From JBLUOA01 sp048060095 (lineage in GTDB: Bacteria > Pseudomonadota > Alphaproteobacteria > Rhodobacterales > Rhodobacteraceae): a DNA stretch of 64,000 nt. Below the pieces are notes generated by a model, which was not told where the DNA came from, searched no databases, and was given only the letters and a program-made list of their open reading frames with translations. Of the stretch, positions 8,175 through 17,216 are shown piece after piece (position 1 is the stretch's first letter; the number at the start of each line of letters is the position of its first letter). Position numbers and translations under genes: made by a program. Location: NCBI RefSeq assembly GCF_048060095.1, contig NZ_JBLUOA010000003.1:186001-250000 (forward strand), given 5' to 3'.

Positions 8175-9935
8175 CTAGTCTTCTTCGAACGGGTCCCATT
8201 CATCGGGAACCTCTGGCAATGCTTCGGCTGCCGCGTCCGCTTCGATTTCCTTGGCTGTTCTGATATCCGTGATTGCCGCGTCTGGAAAGGTGTCAAAAAC
8301 GGCCTGAACCAGCGGATGGGCGCGGGCTTCGGATTTCAGAGCTTCGCCTTCGGCGTCGCGGTCTTCGGCAATCGTCGTGCCGCCACCGTTGCCAACGACG
8401 CTGACGCCCCAGCGCGCGCCGGTCCAGCCCTGTAACTTTTGGCCAAGCCGTTGGGCAAGGTCGCCGGGCGCATCATTGGTCGGCTGGAATTCGATACGGC
8501 CGGGGGTGTAGCTGACGAGACGCAGGCAGGTTTCAACCTCGACCAGTAGCTTGACGTCGCGGTTGGCGCGGATCAGGGCGACCACCTGATCGAACTGGGC
8601 GTAGCGGGCAAGGGCGTTTTCGGGCGCAACGGCGAGGGCGGTCGCCGCACCGGATGCCTGCACGCCGCCGCTTGGGGCGGAGGACGTGGCGCGCGGGGCC
8701 GCTTGGCCGCCTTGCGTGGTTGTTCCGTTAGGCGTCGCGCCGCCGCCGCTTGGTGTCGGCGGGGGCGGCGTGTTTTGCAGCTTGCGCACAAGGTCTTCGG
8801 GCGAGGGCAGGTCCGCGACATGGGTCAGGCGGATCACGGCCATTTCGGCGGCCATCATGGCGTTCGGGGCGTGGGCGACTTCTTCCAGTGCTTTCAGTAA
8901 CATTTGCCACATCCGGGCCATGACGCGCATTGGAAGGTCGTCGGCGACGGCACGGCCACGGGCGCGTTCATCGGGCGAAACGGTGGGGTCTTCGGCCGCT
9001 TCGGGGGTAATCTTGATGACGCTGATCCAATGGGTGATCTCAGCCAGATCGCGCAGCACGGCGAGCGGATCGGCCCCATCGGCATATTGGCCGGACAGTT
9101 CCGTCAGCGCCCCGGCGGCGTCGCCTTTCATAATCATGTCGAACAGGTCGAGCACACGGCCCCGATCCGCAAGGCCCAGCATCGCGCGGACCTGATCGGC
9201 GGTCGTCTCGCCTGCGCCATGCGAGATTGCCTGATCCAGTAGCGATTGCGCGTCACGGGCGGAGCCTTCGGCGGCGCGGGTGATGAGGGCGAGCGCGTCG
9301 TCGGTAATTTCGGCCTTTTCGGCATCGGCGATCTTGCGCAGAAGCGCGATCATCACTTCGGGTTCGATCCGGCGCAGGTCGAACCGCTGGCAGCGCGACA
9401 GGACGGTGACGGGCACCTTGCGGATTTCGGTCGTGGCGAAGATGAATTTCACATGGGCGGGGGGTTCTTCCAGCGTCTTCAGCAGCGCGTTGAACGCGCT
9501 GGTCGACAGCATGTGAACCTCATCGATAATGAAAATCTTGTAACGGGCCGAGGCGGCGCGATAGCTGACCGTTTCTATGATCGCGTCGCGGATGTTCTGA
9601 ACGCCCGTGTGACTGGCGGCGTCCATCTCCATCACATCGACATGGCGGCCTTCCATGATGGCGACGCAATGTTCGCATTCGCCGCACGGGTCTGTCGTCG
9701 GTCCACCTTCGCCATCGGGGCCGATGCAGTTCATGCCCTTGGCGATGATCCGCGCGGTCGTGGTTTTGCCGGTGCCCCGGATGCCGGTCATGATGAACGC
9801 CTGCGCGATACGGTCGGCGGCAAAGGCGTTTTTCAGGGTGCGCACCATCGCATCCTGACCGACAAGATCGGCAAAGGTTTCGGGCCGGTATTTGCGGGCG
9901 AGCACCTGATAGCCGGTATCGTCAGGCTTGGACAT
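8175..9935 (-). CDS. dnaX: DNA polymerase III subunits gamma and tau
   Basis: A 586-residue protein. Walker A is GIRGTGKTTTARI near residue 52. A four-cysteine zinc module follows (C-I-G near residue 70, then CGECEHC). Walker B is FIIDEVHMLS and the sensor/arginine-finger segment is LSRCQRFDL. The middle (about 395-440) is a Pro/Gly/Ala-rich linker (TPPPPTPSGGGATPNG). The C-terminal part matches the tau domain that contacts polymerase and helicase. This is the ATPase that loads the sliding clamp. It heads the dnaX-ybaB-recR operon. No slippery A-rich frameshift sequence was noticed, so a separate gamma form is uncertain. Confidence 0.96.
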   Translation of the reverse strand: MSKPDDTGYQVLARKYRPETFADLVGQDAMVRTLKNAFAADRIAQAFIMTGIRGTGKTTTARIIAKGMNCIGPDGEGGPTTDPCGECEHCVAIMEGRHVDVMEMDAASHTGVQNIRDAIIETVSYRAASARYKIFIIDEVHMLSTSAFNALLKTLEEPPAHVKFIFATTEIRKVPVTVLSRCQRFDLRRIEPEVMIALLRKIADAEKAEITDDALALITRAAEGSARDAQSLLDQAISHGAGETTADQVRAMLGLADRGRVLDLFDMIMKGDAAGALTELSGQYADGADPLAVLRDLAEITHWISVIKITPEAAEDPTVSPDERARGRAVADDLPMRVMARMWQMLLKALEEVAHAPNAMMAAEMAVIRLTHVADLPSPEDLVRKLQNTPPPPTPSGGGATPNGTTTQGGQAAPRATSSAPSGGVQASGAATALAVAPENALARYAQFDQVVALIRANRDVKLLVEVETCLRLVSYTPGRIEFQPTNDAPGDLAQRLGQKLQGWTGARWGVSVVGNGGGTTIAEDRDAEGEALKSEARAHPLVQAVFDTFPDAAITDIRTAKEIEADAAAEALPEVPDEWDPFEED

Positions 9936-9998
9936 TGCGACCTCGGATTCGTGACATTGGCAAAACCTACTGGCAGAGGCGCGTGGCGTCCACCGGTT

Positions 9999-10361
9999 CT
10001 AGAGGCTCCAGAGGATTGCGCCGACGCAAAGCGTGGCGAAGGTCATGGCAATCGCCAGCCCAGTGAAGTTCTTGGTCGGGGTCGCTTCGGCATCGTTGCG
10101 GTCAAGGCGATCGTAGGTCTTTCGGGCCTGACGGCGCGCGGCCCAGAAGATCAGGATTGCGATACACAGAAAAACCGAGGCGACCAGTTTGGCCGCCCAG
10201 GTCGGTTCAAATTCGCCAAAGACCGCTTTCAGGCCGACCGCGACGCCGATTGCGCCCATGCCCATACCCATCCAACTAGCGAAGGTGCGTTCATTGGCGA
10301 GGATCGTGCGATCCTCTGCCCAATCGGTGCGGTCTTCGGCCATGTCTTCGCGTTCGCCCAT
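9999..10361 (-). CDS. DUF202 (YidH-type) inner-membrane protein
   Basis: A 120-residue protein with the DUF202 opening DRTILANERTFASWMG, which includes the family's conserved LANERTFxxW segment. Three hydrophobic stretches follow at about 28-48, 56-74 and 100-119, with a charged loop (ARRQARKTYDRLDRNDAE) between the second and third. The biochemical role of the family is not established. The first methionine is used, and a start five residues later (MAEDRT) is equally possible. It lies 37 bases downstream of rsgA on the same strand and 63 bases upstream of dnaX, so it may belong to a loose transcription unit. Confidence 0.85.
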   Translation of the reverse strand: MGEREDMAEDRTDWAEDRTILANERTFASWMGMGMGAIGVAVGLKAVFGEFEPTWAAKLVASVFLCIAILIFWAARRQARKTYDRLDRNDAEATPTKNFTGLAIAMTFATLCVGAILWSL

Positions 10362-10399
10362 AGGGAAACGTTAGGGCGTGGATTGAGGGGGCGCAACGG

Positions 10400-11437
10400 T
10401 CACCGGCCCTTTCGGTTCTTTGCTTCGTCCTGATGGCGTTTGTAGAATTTGCCGAGCGCCTTGTTACGGGCGCGGGATTCGGCCAGCGTTTCGCTATTGC
10501 GGGCGTCTTCGCGTTCGAGCTTTTGCCAGCGGCGCAGGCGGGCGGGGTCGAGCCGTCCGGCGGCGATTTCGGCCTGTATCGCGCAGCCGGGTTCGGTGTC
10601 GTGCTGGCAATCGCGGAACTTGCAACCTTCGGCCAATTCCGTGAGGTCCGCAAAGACCGCATCGATCCCATCGGATGCGTCGTGGAGCCTGAGCGCACGC
10701 ATACCTGGTGTATCAACCAGCCAACCGCCGTGTGTCGCGGGATACAGGTTGCGGGCGGTCGTGGTGTGGCGGCCTTTCGCGTCATCCTCGCGAATGTCCT
10801 GGGTCAGCAGGGCTTGTCCCGTCAGGGTCGCAGTGAGGGTCGACTTGCCTACGCCGGAGGAGCCGAGCAGCGCTGCGGTTTGCCCCTTGCGCCACCAGTC
10901 GAACAGCCGCGCCGCCTGATCCTTGTCGCGGGCGTCGAGCGCGAGGACGGGAAGCGCTGGGGCGAGGGTTTCAGCCTGTGCGACATAGCGGTCAGCGTCG
11001 TCGCAGAGGTCGGGTTTGGTCAGCACGATCACCGGCTGGCAGCCCGCGCTTTCAGCGAGCACGAGGTAACGTTCCAGCCGCGCCGGGTTGAAGTCGGCGT
11101 TACACGAACTGACGATGAAAAGCGTATCGACATTGGCGGCGAGCAGCTGCTGGCGCGCATCTTCGCCAGAGGCGCGGCGGGAGAGGGTCGTGAGGCGGTC
11201 GAGCAGTCGGATGACAAGGGCGCTGTCGTCGATCATCACCCAATCGCCGACTGCGATCCCGGACGTGGGCAGATCGGGGGGAGTGACCAGCGTGCGTGGG
11301 CCGGATTCGGTCAGCGCCTCCACCGCGGCGCGGTGGACGGAGGTAATGCGGGCAGGGGTATAGGTTTCAAGTTCTTCCACGGAGAGCTGCATCATGAAGT
11401 GGGCCGACCAGCCGAGGTCGGAAAGCGTGTGAGACAT
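10400..11437 (-). CDS. rsgA: Ribosome small subunit-dependent GTPase A
   Basis: A 345-residue circularly permuted GTPase. The motifs occur in the permuted order: G4 LTKPD near residue 145, G1 GSSGVGKST near 200, and G3 DTPGMR near 245. The C-terminal zinc-binding segment (CKFRDCQHDTEPGC) is present. RsgA acts late in 30S subunit maturation and is GTP-dependent. The start at 11437 (MSHTLSDLGW) has AGGA eight bases upstream. A frame extending 15 codons further has no such site. The C-terminus is basic and Lys/Arg-rich, as is common in the family. The SRP RNA gene lies upstream on the same strand. Confidence 0.95.
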   Translation of the reverse strand: MSHTLSDLGWSAHFMMQLSVEELETYTPARITSVHRAAVEALTESGPRTLVTPPDLPTSGIAVGDWVMIDDSALVIRLLDRLTTLSRRASGEDARQQLLAANVDTLFIVSSCNADFNPARLERYLVLAESAGCQPVIVLTKPDLCDDADRYVAQAETLAPALPVLALDARDKDQAARLFDWWRKGQTAALLGSSGVGKSTLTATLTGQALLTQDIREDDAKGRHTTTARNLYPATHGGWLVDTPGMRALRLHDASDGIDAVFADLTELAEGCKFRDCQHDTEPGCAIQAEIAAGRLDPARLRRWQKLEREDARNSETLAESRARNKALGKFYKRHQDEAKNRKGR

Positions 11438-11632
11438 TAGATTTCCTGTCAACGGAACAACTGGGCATATCGCACCGCCCATGCAGGCGCGATCTGCGTG
11501 TGTTCAGGCAGGATGGCGGGTTTGTCCGCTAGAATCCGGCCTGAGGGATGTATGTGACAATCATGAAGTCCCTCCCGTTCCGTTGCTGACCCTCTCGACA
11601 TTTTGCTTCGCAAAAGGTCTGCCGGGCTTCGC

Positions 11633-11655
11633 ATAACGGCTTTTGGGGCCGTTAT
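11633..11655 (-). terminator. Hairpin downstream of SRP RNA
   Basis: Perfect 8-base inverted repeat ATAACGGC / GCCGTTAT with a 7-base loop, 6 bases past the SRP RNA 3' end on the minus strand. No T run follows, so it may be a processing or Rho-assisted end. A second small hairpin (TTTTGC / GCAAAA) lies at 11601-11615. Confidence 0.4.
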
Positions 11656-11661
11656 TGCTTA

Positions 11662-11761
11662 GGTGAGAGGCTGGACAACGACCCAAGCGAGGCTCGTTAC
11701 GGCTGCTTCCTTCCGGACCTGACCGGGTTGGCGAGGTGCCTGCCCGCGCCAACCTCTCACC
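11662..11761 (-). ncRNA. ffs: Signal recognition particle RNA, small bacterial (4.5S) type
   Basis: On the minus strand this contains GGTCCGGAAGGAAGCAGCC, the nearly invariant SRP RNA apical loop with its GGAA tetraloop, preceded by GGTCA. The ends pair as AGGTGAGAGG with CCTCTCACCT to close a long hairpin of about 100 nucleotides. This RNA binds Ffh and targets membrane proteins to the Sec translocon. The ends are set by the terminal pairing, so each may be off by a few bases. It lies between the cpdB-like gene and rsgA. Confidence 0.95.
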
Positions 11762-11857
11762 TTGGTATGTAGGGGAAGGCTGGCGGATTCGCAAGATGGT
11801 GGATTGGTTGTTCGGGGCAAGCGGAGTTATGGTTACCCTCGCCGCTGACGCGGCTCA

Positions 11858-11886
11858 GGATTTGGATATTTGTGGAAAGATGAAAG
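11858..11886 (-). repeat. Dispersed 3'-end motif, copy 3
   Basis: Minus-strand reading starts CTTTCATCTTTCCACAAATA and continues TCC. It lies 37 bases after the stop codon of the cyclic phosphodiesterase gene. It is nearly identical to copy 1 over its first 20 bases but lacks the GCCGGAGGC tail. Confidence 0.55.
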
Positions 11887-11923
11887 CCGGGCGCGAGTGG
11901 TTGCCGCGCCCGGATGCTATGGG

Positions 11924-13903
11924 TCAGAGGCTGATACGGAACAGCGCGAAGCCTTCGGGGCCGTCGCCTGCCGGTTCGATTTCGAGGGTTTCGACCTGAT
12001 CAATGTAGTCCTGCGCCTTTGGTCCGGTTTCAAACACAACGCTGGTGTCGGGCAACGGTGCGAAGGACCAATTGGAGTCAGCCTTCGGGTTGATCGTGCC
12101 CTGTTCGACGATATAGCGCACGATTACATCGCGGTTGGTATCCGGCCCTTCAAAGATGATCGTAGAGCCGTCGGCACCGGGGAAATCCCCACCGCCAGAG
12201 GCGCGATAGTTATTCGTTGCGATAACGAATTCCTGATCGGGGGTCACGGGTTCACCGTTGTAGGTCAGGTTGGTGATCCGGTTTGCGTCAGGGTTTTCAA
12301 GTGCGCCTTTCGGGCCGAATTTCGACGGCTGGCTGATATCGATCTGGTAGCTGACGCCGTCGATCACGTCGAAGTTGTAACTGGGGAAGTCGGGGTTCAG
12401 CAGTAGCTGATCCGCTTCGCCAGGTGTCACCCGATTGAAGATCCCGGCGGAGCGTTCGAGCCAGTCCTTGAGTTGCGCGCCGTTGATCTTCACCGCGCGG
12501 ACGGTGTTGGGGTAGAGGTAAAGATCGGCCACGTTCTTGATCGCGACATCACCGACCGGCACGTCGGTGTAGTATTCTGGGCCGCCCCGACCGCCGGCCT
12601 TGAACGGGGCAGCGGCGGAGAGAATCGGCAGGCCCGCATATTCCGTGCCTTCCATCATTTCGCCGATATACCACTCCTGCGCGATGGAAACGATCTGCAC
12701 CGATGGGTCATCCGCGACGAGGGCGAAGTAGCTGTGAAGCGGTGCGTCGGTCTTCCCAACGGCACGGCGCACATAAGCAAGCGTTTCCTCGTGTTCCTGC
12801 GCAACAGAGTCGAGCACGTATTGCGCGTCCTCGACCAATGGCGTGATTGAGCGATCCTCGTTTCGCTGGGAAATCGGGCGCGTCGTGCTTTCATGCGCCG
12901 CGATGCGCCAGCCGTCGCCGTCGCGTTCTAGCATCAGGTCGATCAGCCCAAGGTGTGAGCCCCAGAAGCCGCCCATCGCGGCGGGTTTGCCCATCAGCGT
13001 ACCGGTGGCGGTGTCGACCCCGGCAAGACCCTCGAACCGATCGCTTGGGAAGACAAGGTGCTGGTGCCCGGTCAGGATCGCGTCGATGCCTTCGACGGCA
13101 GCCAAAGCGACAGAGGCGTTTTCCAACCCCTCTTTCTCTTCCGCGTCGGCGATGCCGGAGTGGCTGAGCGCGATGATGATGTCGGCGCCGGCCTCTTTCA
13201 TCTCAGGCACCCAGGCGCGGGCGGCTTCGACGATGTCACGGACTTCGACATTGCCCTCAAGGTGCTTGCGGTCCCAGTTCATGATCTGGGGTGGGACAAA
13301 GCCTATGATGCCCACCTTGATCGCGTGTTCCTCGCCTGCGCCATCGGTCACGGTGCGGTCCATCAGGGAGTAGGGTTTCAGCAGCCCTTCATCTTCGCGC
13401 GGAGAGGCGCCCTTTTTACGCAGCACGTTGGCGGATACGATGGGGAAGTCGGCCCCTGCGAGCGATTTCATCAGGAAATCAAGGCCATAGTTGAATTCGT
13501 GGTTGCCAAGGGTCGACGCGTCAAACCCCACGGTGTTCATCGCGGTGATGACCGGGTGCATGTCGCCCTCTTTCATCCCGCGTTCATAGGCGATGTAGTC
13601 GCCCATCGGGTTGCCTTGCAAAAAGTCGCCATTGTCGAATAGCAGCGCGTTCGTCGCCTCTGCCTTGATTTCGTCGATGATCGACGCAACGCGGGACAGG
13701 CCGACCGTGTCGATTGGTTTGTCCGAATAATAATCATACGGGTAGACGTGGACGTGCAAATCGGTGGTTTCCATGATCCGCAGGTGGGCTTGGTTGGTGG
13801 CCGCGTGCACGGAGAAAGGGTGGAGTGTGAACAAGGTCGCTCCCGCCATGCCGCCGGCAAGGAAATGTCGGCGATTGAGTACTGTTGCTGGTTTATAGGT
13901 CAT
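11924..13903 (-). CDS. cpdB: Tat-exported 2',3'-cyclic-nucleotide 2'-phosphodiesterase/3'-nucleotidase
   Basis: A 659-residue protein with a twin-arginine signal (NRRHFLAGG, then a hydrophobic stretch ending SVHAA). The N-terminal metallophosphoesterase domain has MRIMETTDLHVHV, LFDNGDFLQGN and LGNHEFNYG, all metal-ligand motifs. A later ALSHSG and ILTGHQH complete the site. The C-terminal half is the 5'-nucleotidase substrate-binding domain. CpdB enzymes hydrolyse 2',3'-cyclic nucleotides, the products of RNase T2-type cleavage, to nucleosides in the periplasm. The start at 13903 is chosen for the Tat signal. A 78-codon upstream extension has no signature. It diverges from nudC across 209 bases. 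Confidence 0.92.
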   Translation of the reverse strand: MTYKPATVLNRRHFLAGGMAGATLFTLHPFSVHAATNQAHLRIMETTDLHVHVYPYDYYSDKPIDTVGLSRVASIIDEIKAEATNALLFDNGDFLQGNPMGDYIAYERGMKEGDMHPVITAMNTVGFDASTLGNHEFNYGLDFLMKSLAGADFPIVSANVLRKKGASPREDEGLLKPYSLMDRTVTDGAGEEHAIKVGIIGFVPPQIMNWDRKHLEGNVEVRDIVEAARAWVPEMKEAGADIIIALSHSGIADAEEKEGLENASVALAAVEGIDAILTGHQHLVFPSDRFEGLAGVDTATGTLMGKPAAMGGFWGSHLGLIDLMLERDGDGWRIAAHESTTRPISQRNEDRSITPLVEDAQYVLDSVAQEHEETLAYVRRAVGKTDAPLHSYFALVADDPSVQIVSIAQEWYIGEMMEGTEYAGLPILSAAAPFKAGGRGGPEYYTDVPVGDVAIKNVADLYLYPNTVRAVKINGAQLKDWLERSAGIFNRVTPGEADQLLLNPDFPSYNFDVIDGVSYQIDISQPSKFGPKGALENPDANRITNLTYNGEPVTPDQEFVIATNNYRASGGGDFPGADGSTIIFEGPDTNRDVIVRYIVEQGTINPKADSNWSFAPLPDTSVVFETGPKAQDYIDQVETLEIEPAGDGPEGFALFRISL

Positions 13904-14112
13904 GGTTTCCCCCCAAGGTTTGGTTGCCAGAGTAATAGGGTCGTCGCATGACGTTAGCTTGACGGTAGCGGCGGGCGATCCGATTGGCCAGCCGTTTGAG
14001 AGAGTGAACGAGATATTATTCTCGCCAAGATTGTATGCGGCCGCGCCATCCCTTTCAGAATTGCAGGAAAGTCGTGTGCGTGCGAGAGATACGCAATGAT
14101 GGGGCAGGTAAA

Positions 14113-15081
14113 ATGAAAATAGCTGAGCAGGTGACATTTGGCGGCGCTGGCATCAATCGCGCGGCAGAGTTGCGGGGCGATTCGGATGAGATTGACGCCA
14201 TGTTGGGGGCGACGGCCACGCGGTTTTTGCCGCTGTGGCGCGGAAAGCCGTTGATTGGTGGCGAGGATCGGAATCGTCTGGCGTTTCTATCCGGCGGGCA
14301 CGATGTTCTGGGCTATGCGACCGAGGCACCGATCTTTCTAGGGATGGACGATGAGGGCGCGATCTTTGCGCTCGATATCTCGGCGTGGGCGCCGGAGGAT
14401 GTTGACCCAGAGGCGCTTGGCCAATTTCTCGACCCGAGCGAACAGCACCATGCAGGACTCGTGCCGGACGAGCGGTTCAGTGAACTCAGGGCAGTGATGG
14501 CACGGCTGACCCCGCGGGATGCGGAAGTCGCGGCGACGGCGAAGGCCGTGCTCGGCTGGCATCAAACGCACGGGTTTTGTGCGGCGTGTGGGCAGAAGAG
14601 CGAAATCGTCATGGCGGGCTGGCAGCGACAATGCCCGGACTGCGGTGCGATGCATTTCCCGAGGACCGATCCGGTTGTCATCATGCTGATCCTTAACGGC
14701 AATGACGTTCTGATCGGGCGCAGCCCCGGATGGCCCGAGGGGATGTATTCACTGCTTGCTGGATTTGTCGAACCTGGAGAGCCGATAGAAGCGGCTGTGA
14801 GGCGTGAGGTGTTTGAGGAAACCGGCGTCAGGGTCGGTGCGGTCAGCTATCTTGCCAGCCAGCCGTGGCCGTTTCCGGCATCGTTGATGATCGGCTGCCA
14901 CGGTGTTGCCGAAAGCCGTGACATCACGATCGATCCGGCAGAGATCGAGGATGCGCTGTGGCTGTCCCGCGAGGATATGATGCAGGCGATTTCCGGACAG
15001 CACCCCACGTTGCTGCCCGCCCGCAAAGGGTCCATCGCCCATTTCCTGCTGTCGAACTGGCTTGCGGATCGGTTGGATTAA
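14113..15081 (+). CDS. nudC: NAD+ diphosphatase (NADH pyrophosphatase) NudC
   Basis: A 322-residue protein with an N-terminal NudC-like domain, then a four-cysteine zinc ribbon (CAACGQK and CPDCGAMHFP), then a Nudix box (GFVEPGEPIEAAVRREVFEE plus TG). The SQPWPFP segment typical of NudC follows. It hydrolyses NAD(H) to NMN(H) and AMP and can remove NAD caps from RNA. The start at ATG 14113 gives the family-typical N-terminus MKIAEQVTFGG and has GGGGCAGGTAAA upstream. The longer frame from 14035 reads through the promoter region. The SRPBCC gene follows 33 bases later and may be cotranscribed. Confidence 0.94.
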   Translation: MKIAEQVTFGGAGINRAAELRGDSDEIDAMLGATATRFLPLWRGKPLIGGEDRNRLAFLSGGHDVLGYATEAPIFLGMDDEGAIFALDISAWAPEDVDPEALGQFLDPSEQHHAGLVPDERFSELRAVMARLTPRDAEVAATAKAVLGWHQTHGFCAACGQKSEIVMAGWQRQCPDCGAMHFPRTDPVVIMLILNGNDVLIGRSPGWPEGMYSLLAGFVEPGEPIEAAVRREVFEETGVRVGAVSYLASQPWPFPASLMIGCHGVAESRDITIDPAEIEDALWLSREDMMQAISGQHPTLLPARKGSIAHFLLSNWLADRLD

Positions 15082-15114
15082 CGCCACAACAATGGCGCGA
15101 AAACGGGCGGGCAT

Positions 15115-15573
15115 ATGAAATTTTCGACACGGGAAGATATTGCGGCACCTATCGATCACGTGTTTCGTGCCGTGTCTGATTTCCGTGTGTTCGAACGGGC
15201 CGCGCTGCGCCGGGGTGTTGCGGTCGACCGAATGGAAACCCTGACCCATCCGGACGCTGAAATGGGTTGGACGATCAACTTTACCTATCGCAAGAAACCG
15301 CGTCAGATTTCGGCGGAACTGGTGCGCTATGACCCGCCCAACGTCTTGATGTTTGAAAGCTATGCGCCGGGGATTACGGCACTTGGATTGATTGAGCTTG
15401 TGGCCCTGTCACGTCAGCGCACCCGGTTAAGCATGTCGGTCGATATGCGCCCGACCTCAATCGGGGGGCGGTTGACGATCCAGTCGCTGAAATTGACCAA
15501 GACCAAGCTAAATCAGAAGTTCAAGAACCGCGTCGCGAAGCTGTCCGATCAGATCGAAAGCAGCGCGACCTAG
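15115..15573 (+). CDS. SRPBCC family protein
   Basis: A 152-residue protein starting MKFSTREDIAAPIDHVFRAV, the opening typical of the START/Bet v1-like SRPBCC superfamily (polyketide cyclase/dehydrase type). These proteins form a deep hydrophobic ligand pocket. No ligand can be inferred from the sequence. A mid-sequence block (NFTYRKKPRQISAELVRYDP) and a basic C-terminus are seen. It lies 33 bases after nudC. Its TAG stop interlocks with the TAG stop of the convergent pheA gene in the 4-base palindrome CTAG (15570-15573). Confidence 0.8.
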   Translation: MKFSTREDIAAPIDHVFRAVSDFRVFERAALRRGVAVDRMETLTHPDAEMGWTINFTYRKKPRQISAELVRYDPPNVLMFESYAPGITALGLIELVALSRQRTRLSMSVDMRPTSIGGRLTIQSLKLTKTKLNQKFKNRVAKLSDQIESSAT

Positions 15574-16403
15574 CGCCGCTTTGTATCCGCCGGGTAAACG
15601 CCAAGCAGCGAAATCTGCGACGTGAAGTATTCGAGCTCTTCCAGCGCGAGTTGGACATTCTTGTCGTCCGGGTGGCCTTCGATATCGGCGTAGAACTGCG
15701 TGGCAGAGAAGATACCGTCGACCATGTAGCTTTCCAGCTTGGTCATGTTGACGCCGTTCGTCGCAAAACCGCCCATCGCCTTGTATAGCGCGGCTGGAAT
15801 GTTGCGAACACGGAAGACGAAGCTGGTCATCATCCCGGCATCGCCCCGGCGTTTCAGGTCAGCCTCGCGCGACATCACAAGGAACCGGGTGGTGTTGTTG
15901 CCCTGATCTTCGACATTGCGGGCAAGCACATCCAACCCGTAGATTTCCCCCGCAAGTTCCGACGCCAGCGCGGCTTGCGAGGCATCGCCATCCTCCGCCA
16001 CCATCTTGGCGGAACCTGCGGTATCGGCCCCGGTCACGCGATGGATGCTGTTTTCGGCCAGAAAGTCGCGGCATTGGCCCAGCAAGACCGGATGGCTGAC
16101 GGCGGTTTTGACATCAGACAGGCGCGTGCCGGGAACCGCCAACAGGTTGATGTGAACCCGAACGAACGCTTCGTCGACGATATGCAGGCCGGAATTCGGC
16201 AAAAGGTGGTGAATGTCCGCCACACGCCCATAGGTCGAGTTTTCGACCGGCAGCATGGCAAGTTCGGCATCGCCCTTACGCACGGCTTCGATCGTGTCTT
16301 CAAACGTGCGGCAGGGCAGCGCCTCAAGATTCGGGCGGGCCATTCTGCACGCTTGATGAGAGTATGCGCCCAGCTCTCCCTGAAAGGCGATTTTGCCTGT
16401 CAT
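15570..16403 (-). CDS. pheA: Prephenate dehydratase
   Basis: A 277-residue single-function prephenate dehydratase without a chorismate mutase domain. The N-terminal catalytic lobe begins IAFQGELGAYSHQA. The second lobe contains the catalytic NNTTRFLVM near residue 175. A C-terminal ACT domain (about residues 195-275) starts TSFVFRVRNIPAALYKAMG, and its ESYMVDG segment near residue 230 is where phenylalanine feedback acts in the family. It converts prephenate to phenylpyruvate in phenylalanine synthesis. The start at 16403 gives MTGKIAFQGE. A 59-codon upstream extension overlaps the promoter region shared with the divergent cytochrome c gene. Confidence 0.94.
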   Translation of the reverse strand: MTGKIAFQGELGAYSHQACRMARPNLEALPCRTFEDTIEAVRKGDAELAMLPVENSTYGRVADIHHLLPNSGLHIVDEAFVRVHINLLAVPGTRLSDVKTAVSHPVLLGQCRDFLAENSIHRVTGADTAGSAKMVAEDGDASQAALASELAGEIYGLDVLARNVEDQGNNTTRFLVMSREADLKRRGDAGMMTSFVFRVRNIPAALYKAMGGFATNGVNMTKLESYMVDGIFSATQFYADIEGHPDDKNVQLALEELEYFTSQISLLGVYPADTKRR

Positions 16404-16521
16404 GTTCCGTTTCCCCCCGGTTTTTTTGCACAAAAGGCAATTGGTCGCGGTAACTACACCTTGCACCATGACAGGGGAAGCGGATAGATACCCCAGAAAT
16501 TCGAACAACATGGAACGCGAC

Positions 16522-17040
16522 ATGTTCGACACAATGACAGTTACGAAGATCATCGGCGGCTTCTGCGGCGCCTTCCTCATTTTCCTGCTTGGCGGCTGGG
16601 CGGCGGAGTCGCTGTATCATGTCGGCGGTGGCGGGCATGGCGAAGAGCATAGCGAAGCCTATCCCATCGAAGTTGCCGAATCCGGCGACGCGGGCGAGGT
16701 TGAAGAAGGCCCCGATTTTGCAACCGTTCTGGCCGAGGCTGACCCAGCAGACGGCGAAGGCGTGTTCCGCAAATGCGTCGCATGTCATTCGGTCGCTGCG
16801 GGTGAAAACAAGACCGGTCCGCATCTGGCCGCAGTCGTCGGCCGCGATATCGCTTCGGTTGATGGGTTCGGCTATTCCGGCGTTCTGGACGGCATGGAAG
16901 GCGACTGGACGCCCGAGGCGCTGAGCGACTTCCTCGAAAACCCAAAAGGTTTTGCGCCGGGCACCGCGATGAGCTTTGCCGGCCTCAAGAAAGTCGACGA
17001 CCGGGCGGATCTGATTGCCTACCTGCAAACATTGAACTGA
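16522..17040 (+). CDS. cycM: Membrane-anchored cytochrome c (cytochrome cy / c552 type)
   Basis: A 172-residue protein with an uncleaved N-terminal membrane anchor (IIGGFCGAFLIFLLGGWAA), a flexible acidic linker (about residues 30-60) and a class I cytochrome c domain. The haem site is CVACHSV near residue 87 and the distal methionine lies in the GTAMSFAG segment. Such tethered cytochromes carry electrons from cytochrome bc1 to cbb3 or aa3 oxidase in Rhodobacter and Paracoccus. The start at ATG 16522 has GGAA six bases upstream; ATG 16510 is an alternative with no ribosome site. The gene stands alone, divergent from pheA and closed by a strong terminator. Confidence 0.9.
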   Translation: MFDTMTVTKIIGGFCGAFLIFLLGGWAAESLYHVGGGGHGEEHSEAYPIEVAESGDAGEVEEGPDFATVLAEADPADGEGVFRKCVACHSVAAGENKTGPHLAAVVGRDIASVDGFGYSGVLDGMEGDWTPEALSDFLENPKGFAPGTAMSFAGLKKVDDRADLIAYLQTLN

Positions 17041-17056
17041 CCGATCTGACACGGAA

Positions 17057-17092
17057 TAAAAGGCCGTTCCCCGCGTGGGAGCGGCCTTTTTT
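17057..17092 (+). terminator. Rho-independent terminator after the cytochrome c gene
   Basis: Stem AAAAGGCCG / CGGCCTTTT with a short GC-rich loop and a six-T run, 17 bases after the stop codon. Confidence 0.9.
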
Positions 17093-17216
17093 CATGCCAA
17101 TAAGGGAAATTTGGGCGAAATCACCACCAGATCACGGAATATCAACTTGATTGTTGACCACTCCAATCTAGGCTGGCGAACAACTAGGTTGTTTGAACAC
17201 ACCACGGAGGTTTCGC

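Noticed and set aside
9246..10433. A 395-codon plus-strand frame opposite dnaX
   Set aside because: It is the shadow of dnaX and the DUF202 gene, with no recognisable domain.
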